From the NCBI GenBank assembly GCA_000151295.1, contig GG745332.1:634792-698791 (forward strand): a stretch of 64,000 bases of DNA, written 5' to 3'. The notes beneath the pieces are model-generated. The model did no database searches, was not told the DNA's origin, and was given only the letters and a program-made list of their open reading frames with translations. How positions within the stretch are numbered: the stretch's first letter is position 1; every line of letters begins with the position of its first letter. The translations under genes were made by a program, and so were the position numbers. Shown here in pieces: positions 50,629-62,785 of this stretch. The stretch is from Allomyces macrogynus ATCC 38327. Lineage: Eukaryota > Blastocladiomycota > Blastocladiomycetes > Blastocladiales > Blastocladiaceae.

Positions 50629-53176
50629 CTACGCCACCACCTTTGTCTCCACCTCCTCCACCTCACCCTCGGCCTTGGCCGGCGCCTCCTTGGCCTCCTC
50701 GACGGGCAGCGGGATATCGAGCCGGTGCATCATACTGACACGCTCCTTTTTGTTGACCAGCAGGCCAACCGACACGGGCGCACGCCAGAGCGGGATCCAG
50801 ATCGTCAGCGCCGGGTCCTTCTCATCCTGGAACTTGGCAACGGCGCCTCCGACCGCGAGGGCCTTGAGCTCGTTCGTGACCTTCTCCGACGGCAATGTGG
50901 CAATCAAAGGGCGGTCCTCGAGCAAGAGCGCCGTGACCGTGGCACGATCGAGCTGAATCACGCGCTTCGTGAGCATCGGGGCAATCAGCGCGAGCCCGTC
51001 GTCATTGAACCGGTGCGTGCAGGTCGCAAGCGCCGACTGGTCGTGGATACGCGAAAACAGCCTGACGCCCGTGTTCACGACCTTGAGCCGGTAGGCGCCC
51101 TTCGCCAGCAGCATTTGCTTGACGGCACTCGAGCACAGGTAAATGGCGCGGTGTGCGGCGGCCTCGGAACGAACGACGAGCTGTGAGGCGGGGAACGAGT
51201 CGGGGAACCCGTAGACGTCCTTGATCGTCTGGTACTCGCCGTCGGCCGACGACAGGAAGACAAACGGCTCCTCGTAGTGCTTCCTGTTCTTGTGCATTTC
51301 GGGGCCGTCGGTCGCGTCAGTCTTGGTCGCGGGTTCGGCGGGAGTCGCGGTGGCTGACCTAGAGCACGCGAAAACGAATAGGTCAGTTTGCTGGAGCAGC
51401 ACTGAAAAAAAGAGAGCAACACGGGACACATACGACTCGGCGGCATCGGCGTCAGGCGAGTCCAGCTTGATTTGTTTCCGCGGGGCAGCCTCGTCGGAAC
51501 TAAACCAAAGCCACCATGACGCCGAGTCAGCACCAAGTGTGTCCCGATTGGGCTCAAAAGGGAAAGAAAAAACAGCACGTACTCGACATCCTCCTCAGCC
51601 TTGCGCTTTTGCGTCGTGGTCTCCTCAGCTGCTTGGTCCACGACCTTGGCCGCCGCCGCCACGTCGTCCGACGTCGCCTCCTCCATCTCGGCATCACCCT
51701 CGTCCTCGGGCATGGTATCAACGACCGGGTCCTTGTCACGCCGATTGCGCGGGTTATGCGGACCCTTAGGCCCCTTTTGCCGGCGCACCTGCTGGTCCTC
51801 CGGCAGCTCGCCGTACTGGTTGGCGCCCTCGGCAAACACGGGCTCGGCCACCTTTTCGAGCAACGCCACGAAGAACCCGCCCGTGTTCTGCAAGTGCGGG
51901 TAGATGCGCAGGCACCGCTCAATGTTGAGCGCGTCGATATCGGTGGGCGGGAAGTAAGACGGCGTGATGCGGGCCTTGTCCTCGTTGGGCACCTCCGAGA
52001 ACTGCGAGTAGAAGGTGGCCTCCTTGGCCTTGTACGACGGCACCGTCCAGGTTTTGACGCCCGGGCGACGAAGCAGTTCCGGGAGCATCTTGGACGCGTC
52101 GACAAGCCGCACCGCACCACCGCACCGCTTGAGCGCAGCCGCGACGACGGCCTCGTTCTCGATCGGGTTCATCGAGCACGTCGAGTAGACGAGCTTGCCT
52201 CCGACCTTGGTCAACGCAATCGCGCGCATCAAAATGCGCAGCTGTAGGAAGTGCAGTGCCGACCCTTCGTTGGGCGTCCACGACCGCCAAATCAGCGGGT
52301 TCTTGCGCATCGTGCCGTCGCCCGAGCACGGCACGTCAGCGAGAATGCGGTCAAACTTGAGCTGCTGTCCCGTGGCCGGGTCGTGCAGCGATGGGAACAT
52401 TTGCGCAGCGTGGTTGGTGATGAGCAGGCACGGCGTCTGCAGACGCTTCGTCTGGTGCACCAGCATGTAGGCGCGCTTGCCGTCAGCGTCGTTGGCAACG
52501 ACCAGACCGTCGGGCAGCTGGCCTTCGACGTCAGTCGCGTCCACGGCCTCAATCAGCTGTGCCGTCTTGGACCCGGGGGCTGCGCACATGTCGAGGACGT
52601 GGTGGTGCGGCTGCACGTCGAGCAAGAGCGGCGGGATCATCGAGACGGCCTCCTGGCGCGAAATGTTGCCAATTTCCGACTCGGACGTCAGGAACTGGTG
52701 GAACCGCTTGAGCGCCGGCGACTTGCGAATGGCCGTGCGCGACGCATCGTACTGGTAGGCGAGTCCCTCCGGGTACCACGGAATTTGGGTGGGCGGCGCA
52801 ATCTTGACGCCGTCGACCTCGATGTTCTGCAGGGACGGGAAAAATTTGCGCTGGCTGTTCTCGGCCAGGTGCTTGGCGTACCTGGAGATGGTTCAGGTCA
52901 AAAGGGTAAGCATTTTGCCATGAGAGAACTCGGCGTCTGACGGGAGAGCACATACGAGCGCGAGCCCGTGAAGCGGAATGTGGTGGGCAGCTGGCTCTTG
53001 AGCGAGGTCATGAACGTGTCCCACTCGGCCTCGGACAAAATGCCTTGGGCCTTGTAGTAGGCCTCGAAATTGGCATTGTTGTAGTCAATGGCGGCGTAGC
53101 TCGAGGCCGGCTTGCGCTCGACGGGCTTTTCGGCACGGGCCTTGCGCTCGCTGCGTTTCTTGTGGTGGCGGGCCAT
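50629..53176 (-). CDS. TRM4: tRNA (cytosine-5) methyltransferase Trm4/NSUN2
   Basis: Nuclear AdoMet enzyme that makes m5C at several tRNA positions. Exons 53176-52956, 52881-51583, 51499-51434 (66 nt), 51358-50629; introns 74, 83 and 75 bp; 771 residues. Start MARHHKKRSERKARAEKPVE matches the basic family start; an in-frame ATG at 53242 (MASVARQFARAASQF) would add 22 residues. Landmarks: FRFTGSRSYAKHLAENSQRK, IPWYPEGLAYQYDASRTAIR, IGNISRQEAVSMIPPLLLDV, AdoMet loop VLDMCAAPGSKTAQLIEAVD, release Cys in ILADVPCSGDGTMRKNPLIW and catalytic Cys in LVYSTCSMNPIENEAVVAAA, then IYPHLQNTGGFFVALLEKV. The variable acidic linker is encoded by the small third exon (SDEAAPRKQIKLDSPDADAA). The C-terminal domain resumes at RKHYEEPFVFLSSADGEYQT. 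It is intact although it borders the relic block. Confidence 0.96.
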
Positions 53177-53547
53177 GGTCGCGGTCGTCGTTGGTGAAAA
53201 TTGGGACGCAGCGCGAGCAAATTGGCGGGCAACAGAAGCCATGCAGCGATGGGCGTGGCGGCGACTGGACTTGCGGCACGGCGCGTTGCGGCGCCGCGGA
53301 TGCGTCTAGGTCATGTGGGTTCGTGTGGAGCGTTGCTGGGCGGCCCCACCCAAGCACCTGGCGCGCCCTGCCCACATTTCCAGTCCAGGTGTCCGGCCTG
53401 CCACGCCCATCGTGTCGTGACGTGAAGCGACCACGACCGCGTCTTGCAAACGATGTGCTCGTGCTGATCACCTTTTTCGCTGAACAGAACGGCCACGACG
53501 GGCCCGACCACCACCACGACAACTACGCGCACCCAACGACCGCCATC
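53177..53547. promoter_or_regulatory. Divergent promoter region TRM4/RPN9
   Basis: 371 bp between start codons (about 305 bp if the longer TRM4 start is used). No specific element recognised. Confidence 0.5.
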
Positions 53548-55146
53548 ATGTCGAGCATGCAAGTCGACCTCAACCCGCAGGCCCACATTCGGGCCGTGCG
53601 CCAGCAGGCCCAGGCCGAGGGCAACGCGGCGCTCGTCGAGACGTTCAACCGGCTCGAGGATTACTATGACCGCAAGTACTGATCAATTCGAGAATGAAAC
53701 ACGCGGCCCGGCGTGCTTCCGATTGCCGTGAGCAAATTGTGGCCATCGAGCCCACCAGCGCGGGCAAGACGACGCGTCCAACTGCGAAATTACGAGTCCC
53801 TGACCAACGAACACGTGGTCTAGGCTCTGGCATCAACTGACGGTCGAGCTCGACCGATTCCTGACGCTGCCCGGGTCGGGACCGTACCTGATTGGCCTCT
53901 ACGAGAACTTCGTCCGCGATTTTGAGACCAAGTTGAACAAGCTGACGCTGGTCGCTGGGATTGGCGATGCCGCCGCAAAGCAGATGCCCGGTACGAATCC
54001 AATCTTGGCCAATTCCCCGATTTTGAAAGGAATCTGTTCGCTGACCCTGCGCTTGCCGACTCCAGACAACGAATCGCGCATCACCTTCCTGCTGAGCCTC
54101 GCCGAACGCGTCGCGCCCTCGCCGCCGAAAAAGGGCGAGGAGCACCTGCACCGCGTGGACCTCGAGGCGACGTCGGCGCACCTGCTCGCGCAGACCTTGG
54201 CCGCCTACTACCAGCTGCTCTCGGGCCAGTACACGACCGTCTATGCGCACATTGCCGCCTCGGAAAAGCTTCTCGATTCGCTCGATGGGGTCGACAGTCG
54301 CGTCTCGTCGGCATTCTACCGCGTCGCGGCCGACTACTACAAGGCCAAGCTGCAGTACGCCAAGTTCTACAAGACGTCGTTGCTCTTCCTCGGGTGCCTT
54401 GGCGATGTGAACGAGTTGCCGCTCGACGAGGCCGTGGAGCGTGCGCATGATTTGAGCTTGGCGGCGCTGTTGAGTGATGAGATTTACAACTTTGGCGAGC
54501 TGGTACGGACGCTGTTTTCCTTTGTTCTTTGAATCAACCTGAGAGCGATGCTGACGCGTTTGACCCCGCTCGTCGGACAGCTCATGCACCAGATCCTCGA
54601 AAAGCTCGACAACTCGCCGCACGCGTGGCTCAAGGCGCTGCTGCTCGCCTTCAACAGCGGCGACATTGCCGCGTTCGAGCGCGCGTCCAAGCCGTTCCCC
54701 GCCGACGTACATGTCTCTCCTCCCTCCAACATCACAATGCAGACCACTGACCTCGACCCTCCCCCCCAACACACACACGCCTCCAGATCCTCAACCAAAA
54801 CATGCCGTTCTTGCAACAAAAGATCTGCCTGATGGCGCTGATCGACTTTGTCTTTACGCGCACCGCCAACGAGCGCACGCTGCCGTTTGCCGCAATCGCA
54901 CAGCACACGCGGTTGCCTGTGCACGAAGTGGAGCACCTGCTCATGAAGGCCATGGCGCTCGAATTGATTCGTGGCGCGATCGACCAGGTGGACGGAACCG
55001 TGACCGTGACGTGGGTCACGCCGCGCGTGCTCGACCGTACGCAGATCCAGGGGATGGCCGGGATGCTCGACGCATGGCAGGCCAAGGTGCAGCAGCTCGC
55101 GGCCAAGTTTGAGGAGGAAGGAGCCGAGCTGTTTGCGTCGGCGTAA
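53548..55146 (+). CDS. RPN9: 26S proteasome lid subunit Rpn9/PSMD13
   Basis: Non-catalytic PCI-domain subunit of the proteasome lid. Exons 53548-53675, 53824-53990, 54066-54502, 54581-54706, 54787-55146; introns 148, 75, 78 and 80 bp; 405 residues against 376-393 in human and yeast. N-terminal repeats: DYYDRKLWHQLTVELDRFLT, DFETKLNKLTLVAGIGDAAA, YYKAKLQYAKFYKTSLLFLG, SLAALLSDEIYNFGELLMHQ. The fourth exon start at 54581 was chosen because GEL joined to LMHQILEKLDNSPHAWL has the same spacing as human GEL-LAHPVLESLKGTDRQWL. The winged-helix end of the PCI domain is ICLMALIDFVFTRTANERTL, HEVEHLLMKAMALELIRGAI and VTWVTPRVLDRTQIQGMAGM. Intact and clear. Confidence 0.95.
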
Positions 55147-55689
55147 GTTTGGGGGGGGGGGGGGGGGGTGGAGGGAGCGCGCGGCGTTGGGTGGCCGCGA
55201 CGGAGGTGGGGAGGGCATGTTCGTGGATTGGATTGGCAATGCATCGGGTTTCCTGAAATTGATAATTCTGAGCGCGCGACATGCAGAGCGACGTTGGGAG
55301 CCTTCAGAACACAGCGCACAAGAAGAGACGCGCATCAAAGACGCGCACCAAAGAGTGGCAAGCAGCTCGTGAGCCGAGCGAGTCGTCCACCAGTGTCGGG
55401 GCCGCAACGGTCCATTTCCGTGACGCGACGCGCCTGACTCGACCAGAAAGCACGCTCACGAGATAGAACCAAGTAAGTGCACACCAAACGTATGTTATTT
55501 GCTAAGAGTAAGGGTGACAACTGCGCGTCGCAACCGTGTTGCGACGGTGGCACGAAGCAAGCAAGACACGAAAAATACGGAAAACCAAAACGACTATGAA
55601 CAAGCACCAGCACCAACGTCCACACGAGCCGTCACTTGCTGGCGCGAAAGAGCGAGAGCACCAGGCCCACATCCACGAGCCGAAGCAGT
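55147..55689. other. Convergent 3' intergenic region RPN9/SHMT
   Basis: 543 bp; begins with a G-run at about 55151-55168 directly after the RPN9 stop. No gene or RNA recognised. Confidence 0.5.
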
Positions 55690-57215
55690 TTAGTGCTCCT
55701 CCTTGTACTTGATCGTGGCCGGGTTGAACCCGGGCATCGGGAACGACCGTGCAAACGCCTCGATCTCCTTCTTGAGGATCTTGATGTCCTCAGCAGCCGC
55801 TCCCTTGTCGACCGCGTCCGAGAAGACCTTCATCATCTTGGACCCCGCAGCGTCCTGGATCTTGAGGGCAATCAGGACGGCACGGTGCAAGAACTCGGCG
55901 ACCTGGACGAAATCGGCCTCCTTGAACGAGCGCGAGGTCAGGGCGGGGGCACCGACACGCACACCACCGGGCGAGAGCGCCGACGTGTCGCCGTGGACGG
56001 CGTTCTTGTTGAGAGTGATGTTGACGAGGTCGCAAATCTTCTCGAGCTTGGAACCCGTCAGCTTGACGGGGCGCAGGTCCCAGAGGACGAGGTGGTTGTC
56101 GGTACCGCCCGTGACCATCTTGTAACCCTTGGCCGTGAGCGCGTTGGCAAGCGCCGCCGCGTTCTTGCGCACCTGCTGCGCGTACTGGCGGAACGCCGGC
56201 GTCGCGACCTGCTTGAGGGCGACGGCAACAGCGGCGATCGTGTTGTTGTGCGGGCCACCCTGGTTCGACGGGAACACGGCCATGTTGACGCGCGACTCGA
56301 GGTCGGTCGGGGTGCCGTCGCGGTTGACCTTGCGGAAGAAGATCAGACCGGCGCGTGGCCCACGGAGCGTCTTGTGCGTGGTGGTAGTGACAACATCGGC
56401 GAGCTCAAACGGCGACTTCTGCTCGTGCGCGGCGATCAAGCCGGAAATGTGTGCGATATCGGCCATCAGGAAGGCGCCGTGCTGGTCGGCGACCTTGCGC
56501 AGGCGCTCGTAGTCCCAGTCGCGCGCGTAGGCCGACGCACCGCAGATCACGAGTTTCGGGCGGAAGAGCGCCGCGTTCTGCTCGAGCCGGTCGTAGTCGA
56601 TGACGCCCGTCTTCATGTCGACCTGGTAGGGCAGCGACTCAAAGTAGATGGCCGACGACGAAATCTTCTTCTTGGCCGTCTGGTAACCGTGCGTCAAATG
56701 ACCACCCGACGGCAGGTCGAGACCCATGATGCGGTCGTGCGGGGCCAGCATCGCCGTGAGCGCCGAAAAGTTGGCCGTCGAACCCGAGTAGGGCTGCACG
56801 TTGACGCCCCAAACGGCCGGGTCGAGCTCAAAGGCGGCGAGCGCGCGCGTGCGGCACAGGTTCTCGACCTGGTCAATGTACTCGTTACCGCCGTAGTAGC
56901 GCGCGCCGGGCAGACCCTCCGAGTACTTGTTGGTGAGCGGCGAGCCGTTGGCCTCCATGACGGCCTGCGACGTGAAGTTCTCCGAGGCGATCAGCTCAAG
57001 GCACGAGTACTGGCGGTACTTTTCGAGCTCCACGAGCCGGAACATTTCCGGGTCCTCCTGCTCGAGCGACGTGTTGAGGCACGCATTCTAGACAACATCA
57101 TGGTCGGGTCGCGGCATTGGCGTCAGTTGCTGAGCATCATTTCGTGGTGGGCGAGTGGTTGCAGGGCGAGCTGGCTTACCCAAGAGTCCACAGGCTTGGC
57201 GGAGGGCGTCGACAT
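55690..57215 (-). CDS. SHM2: Serine hydroxymethyltransferase, cytosolic type
   Basis: PLP enzyme that converts serine and tetrahydrofolate to glycine and 5,10-methylene-THF. Exons 57215-57180 (36 nt, [12 protein letters not shown]) and 57087-55690; intron 92 bp (GTAAGC...TCTAG); 477 residues. The short N-terminus lacks a mitochondrial presequence, so the cytosolic isoform is inferred. Family blocks: [85 protein letters not shown], and the PLP lysine in [20 protein letters not shown]. The C-terminus includes [17 protein letters not shown]. The second exon opens [20 protein letters not shown], exactly the expected start of the fold. Complete. Confidence 0.96.
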
Positions 57216-58782
57216 GTTGGCGATGAGAAGCTGAGTTGGGTGCGAGCGCGAGTGCGGTTGCGGGGCGCGAGCAAGACAGCAGTGGCGGGAAGGAGACAGC
57301 AGAAAGAGCGCGGGAGTAGCGCGACGCTTTATAGGAGTCGTGATCAGTGGATTCTGGTCAAGGAGCGGGACGGCGAGGCGGACGAGGTCGGTGGACAAGG
57401 CGCAAGGCGGGTTCACGTTTGCTCACGGCGGTTCAACGACGGCAACGTGGGCCCGCACGGTCCACCTCAGCATTTGAACCCGGCCCATATCGAGCAATAT
57501 CACATGATCGCGTCGAGCTGATGAATTCGAGCGGCCGTGGGCGGCCGAACCGCCATCGACGAGCGCTGACCTGCATTGGCTGGCCCGCGTGGGCCAACGG
57601 ACGGAGCAGAGTGGGCAGCAGGCGCGAGACAGCAACGCGTCAGGCGAGCACACGTGGATCACGCATGTACGTCACGCTCTCGTTAGAAGTCATGATCGGG
57701 GTCATTTTGGGCTATTTGACTGGTGTGAGAGCCAGAGCAGCCACCTCAGGTCAAAACCGGTCAAAACAGAAAGAGAGCAGAAAAGTTGTCGCGGCGCACA
57801 CGGCACACCCCACGCAACACCACGTCCACGCACAGCCGCCGCCGCCGCCGCCGCCGCCGCCGCCCGCCCGCCCGCCCGCCCGCCCCCCGCTGTCAAGGAA
57901 CTTCTCCGCAGTCGATCCTGCGCGAAAGTCGCTCCTCCTCCATGACCCGCCCTTGCCCACCCACCCGCATCCCCTTCTGGCCGCGCCCGGCCCACTGCAA
58001 AGCGCGCCGTCCCCTTTGCCTGCCGCGAGTGAAGCACTCGCCGCGCTCTCGCCGCTGTCGCCCAAGTCGCCGGCGACTCGTCGCAGTGTTTCCAAGTCTC
58101 ACGTCCAGTCTCGGCTTCCAGCGTTGACGACAACGACGACGCCGTTGTGGTGCGGGTGAGGGGCAACGTCACCACTCCCACCACCAGTCTCAGCTCGGCT
58201 CGGCTCCGGTCTCAGCAACAACCCCGTCTGCACCGCACGCTACGGCACCGGACTGCAACACTACGCTCTGCTTCGTCGTGCCGAGTCTGGATCGGGTGCG
58301 TCTCCTCTCCACGCTCTTGTCGGTGCCCTCGGGCCGCGCGTCGGCTGTGCAGCTCCGGCTGCTGGCTACTGGAGGCAGGGGACCCTGTGGGTCTGTGGGT
58401 GGGTGGGTCCTCGCGCCTTCTGCGCTTTCAGAGTGCATTGCTTTCAACGACTTGACCTGCCTGCTTACCGTTGCTTGGCTCTCCTTCTCTCCGCGCAATC
58501 CAACCACCACAGCCCGCCACTCTCCGCCCCCCGCTGCTCTCACCCTCTCCTCCATCGTCTCGCTGCTCGCCAGCTCCTTGACGTTCGCCGCGGCGCCCTC
58601 GGCTGCCCAGCGGTGACCCCGCTCCAATTCCGGCCTCTACCACGACGACCGGGCGCGCCGACGTTGCGGCTGCTGACTGCACGCGGCCGCCGTGACGACG
58701 CCCCGTGCCGTTGCTCTTCCACTCCATCACCCACACGTCGTCGATCTTCGCTTCGACACCCTTTTTATCCACGTTTTTCGCC
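57216..58782. promoter_or_regulatory. Large divergent intergenic region SHMT/PRL phosphatase
   Basis: 1567 bp between start codons. It contains a CCG/CCCG tract at 57836-57890 and pyrimidine-rich sequence over 58480-58780 before the PRL gene. Open frames up to 270 codons arise from GC bias and lack motifs. Both promoters must lie here. Confidence 0.45.
57836..57890. repeat. CCG trinucleotide repeat grading into CCCG repeat
   Basis: About nine to ten CCG units followed by five CCCG tetranucleotide units. The minus strand is correspondingly (CGG)n(CGGG)n and G-rich. Confidence 0.95.
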
Positions 58783-59754
58783 ATGCCTGCTACTTTGACC
58801 GTGGCCAATGGCGGCGGCGGTGCCAGTCCGGCCTCGTCCGCGACGGCTGCCGCAACTCCACCGCCCGAGACGTCACGCTCGGCGTCCCCCACGCCCGGCA
58901 CGCTCCCGCCAACGACGCTCGCGGCACTCAACGGCTCGACAGGCGGTGGGCGGATCGCGACGCCGCCCGCGGGCGGCAGCCGGCTCTACAAGCCGCTGAC
59001 GCCGATCGAGTACCGCGGCCTGCGGTTCTTGGTCATGGACGCGCCGTCCGACACGAACCTGCCGCAGTACATCAGGGAGTTGGAGCGGCACCAGGTGACG
59101 GATGTGGTGCGCGCATGCGAGCCCACATACTCGGGCGACGTACTCGAGAGCCACGGGATCAAGATCCACGTACGTTTTTGTTGGTGGAACCCCCACACGC
59201 ATGGATGGAGCTGCGATTGTCATCCTCGGCCCTAACCCGACGCCACCATTGTTCGCTACGGATAAAATTGAATTTTTCAGGAGCTCAACTTCAAAGACGG
59301 CGATCCGCCACCTGCCACGATCGTCTCGCAGTGGCTCGGCCTCGTCGCGGCCAAGTTTGTGCCCAAGAATACCAAGGTCCACTGCCCACGGGGCACGATT
59401 GCCGTGCACTGCGTTGCTGGCCTGGGCAGGTACTTCATCTCGCCCTTCTTTTTCTTCTCCACCCAATCTCCCCCCCGCTCACCCCCTCTCCCCTCCACTA
59501 GAGCGCCGGTTCTGGTCGCGATTGCGCTAATTGAAGCCGGCATGCCCAACCTCGAGGCCGTCGAGTACATTCGGTCGCGGCGGCGCGGCGCGCTTAACAT
59601 GAAGCAGATCCACTTCCTCGACTCGTACAAGCGCCGCGGCAAGGGTAAACTGATTGGCGCGTGCGGTGGTGGCGCCGGGGACGCGGCCTCGGGCGATGGC
59701 GCGCGCGTGTCGCCGATTCCGGGCAAGGACAAGGACAAGTGTACCATCATGTAG
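58783..59754 (+). CDS. PRL-type (PTP4A) prenylated protein tyrosine phosphatase
   Basis: Small membrane-anchored phosphatase of the PTP4A/PRL family. Exons 58783-59169, 59281-59429, 59502-59754; introns 111 and 72 bp; 262 residues. A low-complexity Ser/Pro/Gly N-terminal extension of about 70 residues precedes the core, which animal PRLs (about 170 residues) lack. Core landmarks: LTPIEYRGLRFLVMDAPSDT, LERHQVTDVVRACEPTYSGD with the general-acid region following, the P-loop VHCVAGLGRAPVLVAIALIE (Cys-x5-Arg then Ala, a PRL hallmark) and MKQIHFLDSYKRR. The C-terminus KDKDKCTIM is a CaaX box with a basic run, predicting farnesylation. The second intron splits the P-loop arginine codon. ATG at 58705 is upstream in frame, but the 58783 start is favoured by context (CGCCATGC). 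Confidence 0.92.
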
Positions 59755-60493
59755 GGCCACGCCCGGGCCGCGTTGCCACCCCCAGGATGATTGATCGTTG
59801 ATGTTTCTTTGGATTTCGTTTTAGTTTTTGGTTGGGACGGTGTGTCGTTGGTTTGGTTTGGGTTGCGTGTCGTTCTTTTCGTGGCTTCTTCATCGTCGTA
59901 CCCCTCCCCGCTTTTGGTGACGCTCTCCACCCTTGTCTTGCCGTTTGATAGTGGGCTGTTGCGGTTGTCGTGCTCGTTGATGATATATGGTTGTTTTTTT
60001 TCGTGGTTCATTTCGTGGCTGCCTCCACTTGTACCGTCTCGCTGCACAGTCTTGGACGCTCATCGCATCAATCAAGACCAACTTTACCCTCCTCTCCTCT
60101 CATCTCCTCCACCCAGTCGCCGCCCTCAAATGTTGTTGATCGCCATCGTGGTGTTGCCCTCCTCTGTCACAGCTTCGAGTCGTCGCTCTCTGTCAAGCTG
60201 TCACCCTCCACGCGTTACTTCCCTCCCTCACGTGTGTTGCTCTCCATCATGGCGCTGCTCTCCATCATGGCGCTGCTCTCCATCATTCACGTCATCGTTT
60301 TCCAACCAATGGTTTCCTCAGTCGAGCGTCCTGACGAGGATCAGGGTGCAAAGGCAAGCAAAGAATCCAAACGACTTTACGAGGAGAGGTACGGCAAGAT
60401 AGCATCCGAAGCAAACCAACGAACCAACAAAAGAATCCACACAACCCACCACCACCATGCACAACGACACCCAACCAACCGCGCGACCTCCCT
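59755..60493. other. Convergent 3' intergenic region PRL/YHM2
   Basis: 739 bp, T-rich over 59800-60030 as expected for the PRL 3' UTR. It contains the 18-bp tandem repeat listed separately. No gene supported. Confidence 0.5.
60239..60290. repeat. 18-bp tandem repeat, 2.5 copies
   Basis: Unit TCTCCATCATGGCGCTGC at 60241-60258 and 60259-60276, then a partial copy to about 60286. It lies in the convergent intergenic region. Confidence 0.85.
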
Positions 60494-61489
60494 CTACTCG
60501 TCCTTCTTGCTCTTCTCCGCGAAATATGCCTTGATCTGGTCACCACCAAACACCATGCACACGGTCAAGTACACCGACAACCCGATCCGCGGCGTGACGC
60601 CGCGGTAGAACCCGCGCACGCCGTTCCGCGCGTAAATGTACTTGGCCGTACTCCAAATATTCAAATTCTGCGGGCGGTCGGCCGCCTTGGCCTGCGACTG
60701 CATTTCGACGCGAATCACTTCAATCGGCTGGTTCCAGCACGCCAACGCGCCACCAATCACCGCCGACGCGATCCGTTCCGGTACCGTCAACTTGCGCTTG
60801 GTGTCGTCGCCCTTCATGATTTTCTCGGTGAATCGCGAAATCCCGAGCCGCGAGCCCCAGTTGGTCATTTGCCGGACCGCCACGGCGGACACGCCCTTGT
60901 TGAGCCCGCGAATGCCTTCGCGCCGGAACACGTCCGCCGCGACCGCCCACGTCGAGAGATTGGCGGTGCCCGCGGCCTTGTGCCGCGTCACTTCGACGGT
61001 TTTCATGAACGTGCAAAAGCCCATGGTCGTGTAGGCCTGCGCGAGCCCGCCGCCACAGCCCCCCACGAGCCCGGCCCACGCCGGGGACAGGCCAAACTTG
61101 GCGCGCGCGTGGTACTCGAGTTCCGACGAGGCGAAGAGCAGGACGCCGCCTTTGGTCGAGGCTTCGATCCAGGCCCACTAATCGATGGGACGGCAAGTGC
61201 GAGACGTGAGATGGTTGATTCTGCATGAATGAGACAGCGCGAACAGACGGCAGCAGCGTACCGGAATCAGACCCTGCCAGAACCCGCGCAGTCCACCGCG
61301 CTGGTAGGTCTTTTTGATGGCCATGGCCAAATTGTCGCCGCGGTGCGCGGCCATGTGCGTCTTGACCACCTCGAACGGCTGCCCGAGCGTCGAGACTTCG
61401 AACGTCTGGATGGCGGCACCAATGGCCAGGTTTTGCCAGGAAAACGGCTTCTTCTTGATAACGGGCGCGGGCGTGGATGCGGCGGCCAT
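60494..61489 (-). CDS. YHM2: Mitochondrial citrate/oxoglutarate carrier, Yhm2 type
   Basis: Inner-membrane carrier exchanging citrate for 2-oxoglutarate, which helps supply cytosolic NADPH. Exons 61489-61262 and 61177-60494; intron 84 bp; 303 residues, the usual carrier size. Carrier signature motifs are modified in the Yhm2 way: LGQPFEVVKTHMAA in repeat 1, TMGFCTFMKTVEVTRHKAAG in repeat 2 and ACWNQPIEVIRVEMQSQAKA in repeat 3. Yhm2-specific blocks are [40 protein letters not shown] and GFYRGVTPRIGLSVYLTVCM. The splice joins QGLIP to WAWIEAS exactly. Start MAAASTPAPVIKKKPFSWQN parallels the yeast N-terminus. Complete. Confidence 0.95.
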
Positions 61490-62785
61490 GGTGACGATGG
61501 GGGTGGGATGGCGGTCGGTCGAGCGGGGAAGTCGGTCGTGATCACGGTCGAGAGTGCGGCCAGTTGCTGGCAGTTGCGGTTGCTGCTGATGCTGGTGGTT
61601 GCGCGGGGGGAGAAAGAATGGACGTCGCGGCGATGGTGGACGACGACAACAAGACTGGTGAGAGAAGTGGCGACGCGCGAGCAAGAGTCGGGTGCAGGCG
61701 CGATCAAACACGATCAAACAAGATGAAGGAGCCGCGGCATGGTCAGGCTGCTGCAATCAAGTTGATGTCGTCCCTTCCGGCAGCGGCCGCGGCGCGCTCA
61801 TGTCATGCCCACGTGACAAGCGGCCACTGTTCATGTCGCAAAATGGTTCTCGCCGTCGCCGTCGCCAGCCGCGCCTTGTCAAAGATGACGAAAGGATGTT
61901 GCAACGTACGCGGCTGGGTGCGACCGAGTGCAAAAACCAAAGTGAGCGCCCGGGGCGACGAGGTGGGTTGGTTCGTTGCTGCTGCCGTGCGAGAGAAAGA
62001 GTCCGGTGCAGCTCGCTCGGCTGAAGAATGAAGCTCGAGAAGGACGAGACGGCCGACGCGCGCCAAGGAGAGACGACAAAGCGCGACAAGATTGTTCGGG
62101 ATCACGGCGCGACCGCGGCACATTTATTTGAGCGCGTGAGAGGCGTTGGTGCACGCATGTGCACAGCGAGTTGGGAGAAGTTGCATTGGCGTAAAATAAC
62201 CGTCTCTGTCGGTGGTGGGGTCGGCGACTCACGATCCGGTTTGTCGTTGGTGCGGGGCGCCCCACACTGTGTTCATGTTGGATTGGCGATTGGCGCGCGA
62301 ACACGACAGAGCGGTAGGTGGGTGCTAACCCCCAACTTGAGATTCGCCGCCAGCCAGGGATCGTGGCGTCAACGCGAGCCTGCTGCCGACGTGGTTCGGG
62401 TTGCACGCAGGGCCGTGCATGGGCGGGGTGGGAGATTGACGATCCGGAGCAAGAACCGGGCGCGGGGCGGGCGCAGCGTGTCACCTACCTGAGCAATTTA
62501 TATCTTGATCGCGCAGGCACGAGACGACGTGGGAACGCGCACGACAGTCGGGAGCTCGGTCGCGGTGACGAGCGTGTGTCTCGCACCCGAATGACGCGTG
62601 GGTGGCCGTGTCTCGCACTCTCACCCACGGCGCGCTTCCAACGCGCGGCCGATTCTGCCGGGTCGGCTCCACCCCCTCGCAACGCGCTCCTGCTGCTGCC
62701 TCTCCTCCTTGCGGCACTCGGTTGCCCTGCCCCACCACCACGCACCACTCCTATCCTCGTCTTCCCACCTCTCCCCTGCCTGCAC
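61490..62785. promoter_or_regulatory. Divergent intergenic region YHM2 / unfinished plus-strand gene
   Basis: 1.3 kb between start codons. No coding motif, repeat or RNA gene seen. Sequence from 62670 to 62785 is C/T-rich, typical of the 5' flanks in this window. Confidence 0.45.

Noticed and set aside
54529..54580. Starting RPN9 exon 4 at MLTRLTPLVGQ
   Set aside because: That start is out of phase with the exon 3 donor; the acceptor ending CGGACAG at 54580 keeps frame and matches family spacing.
55636..57234. 532-codon plus-strand frame opposite SHMT
   Set aside because: Antisense shadow of SHMT.
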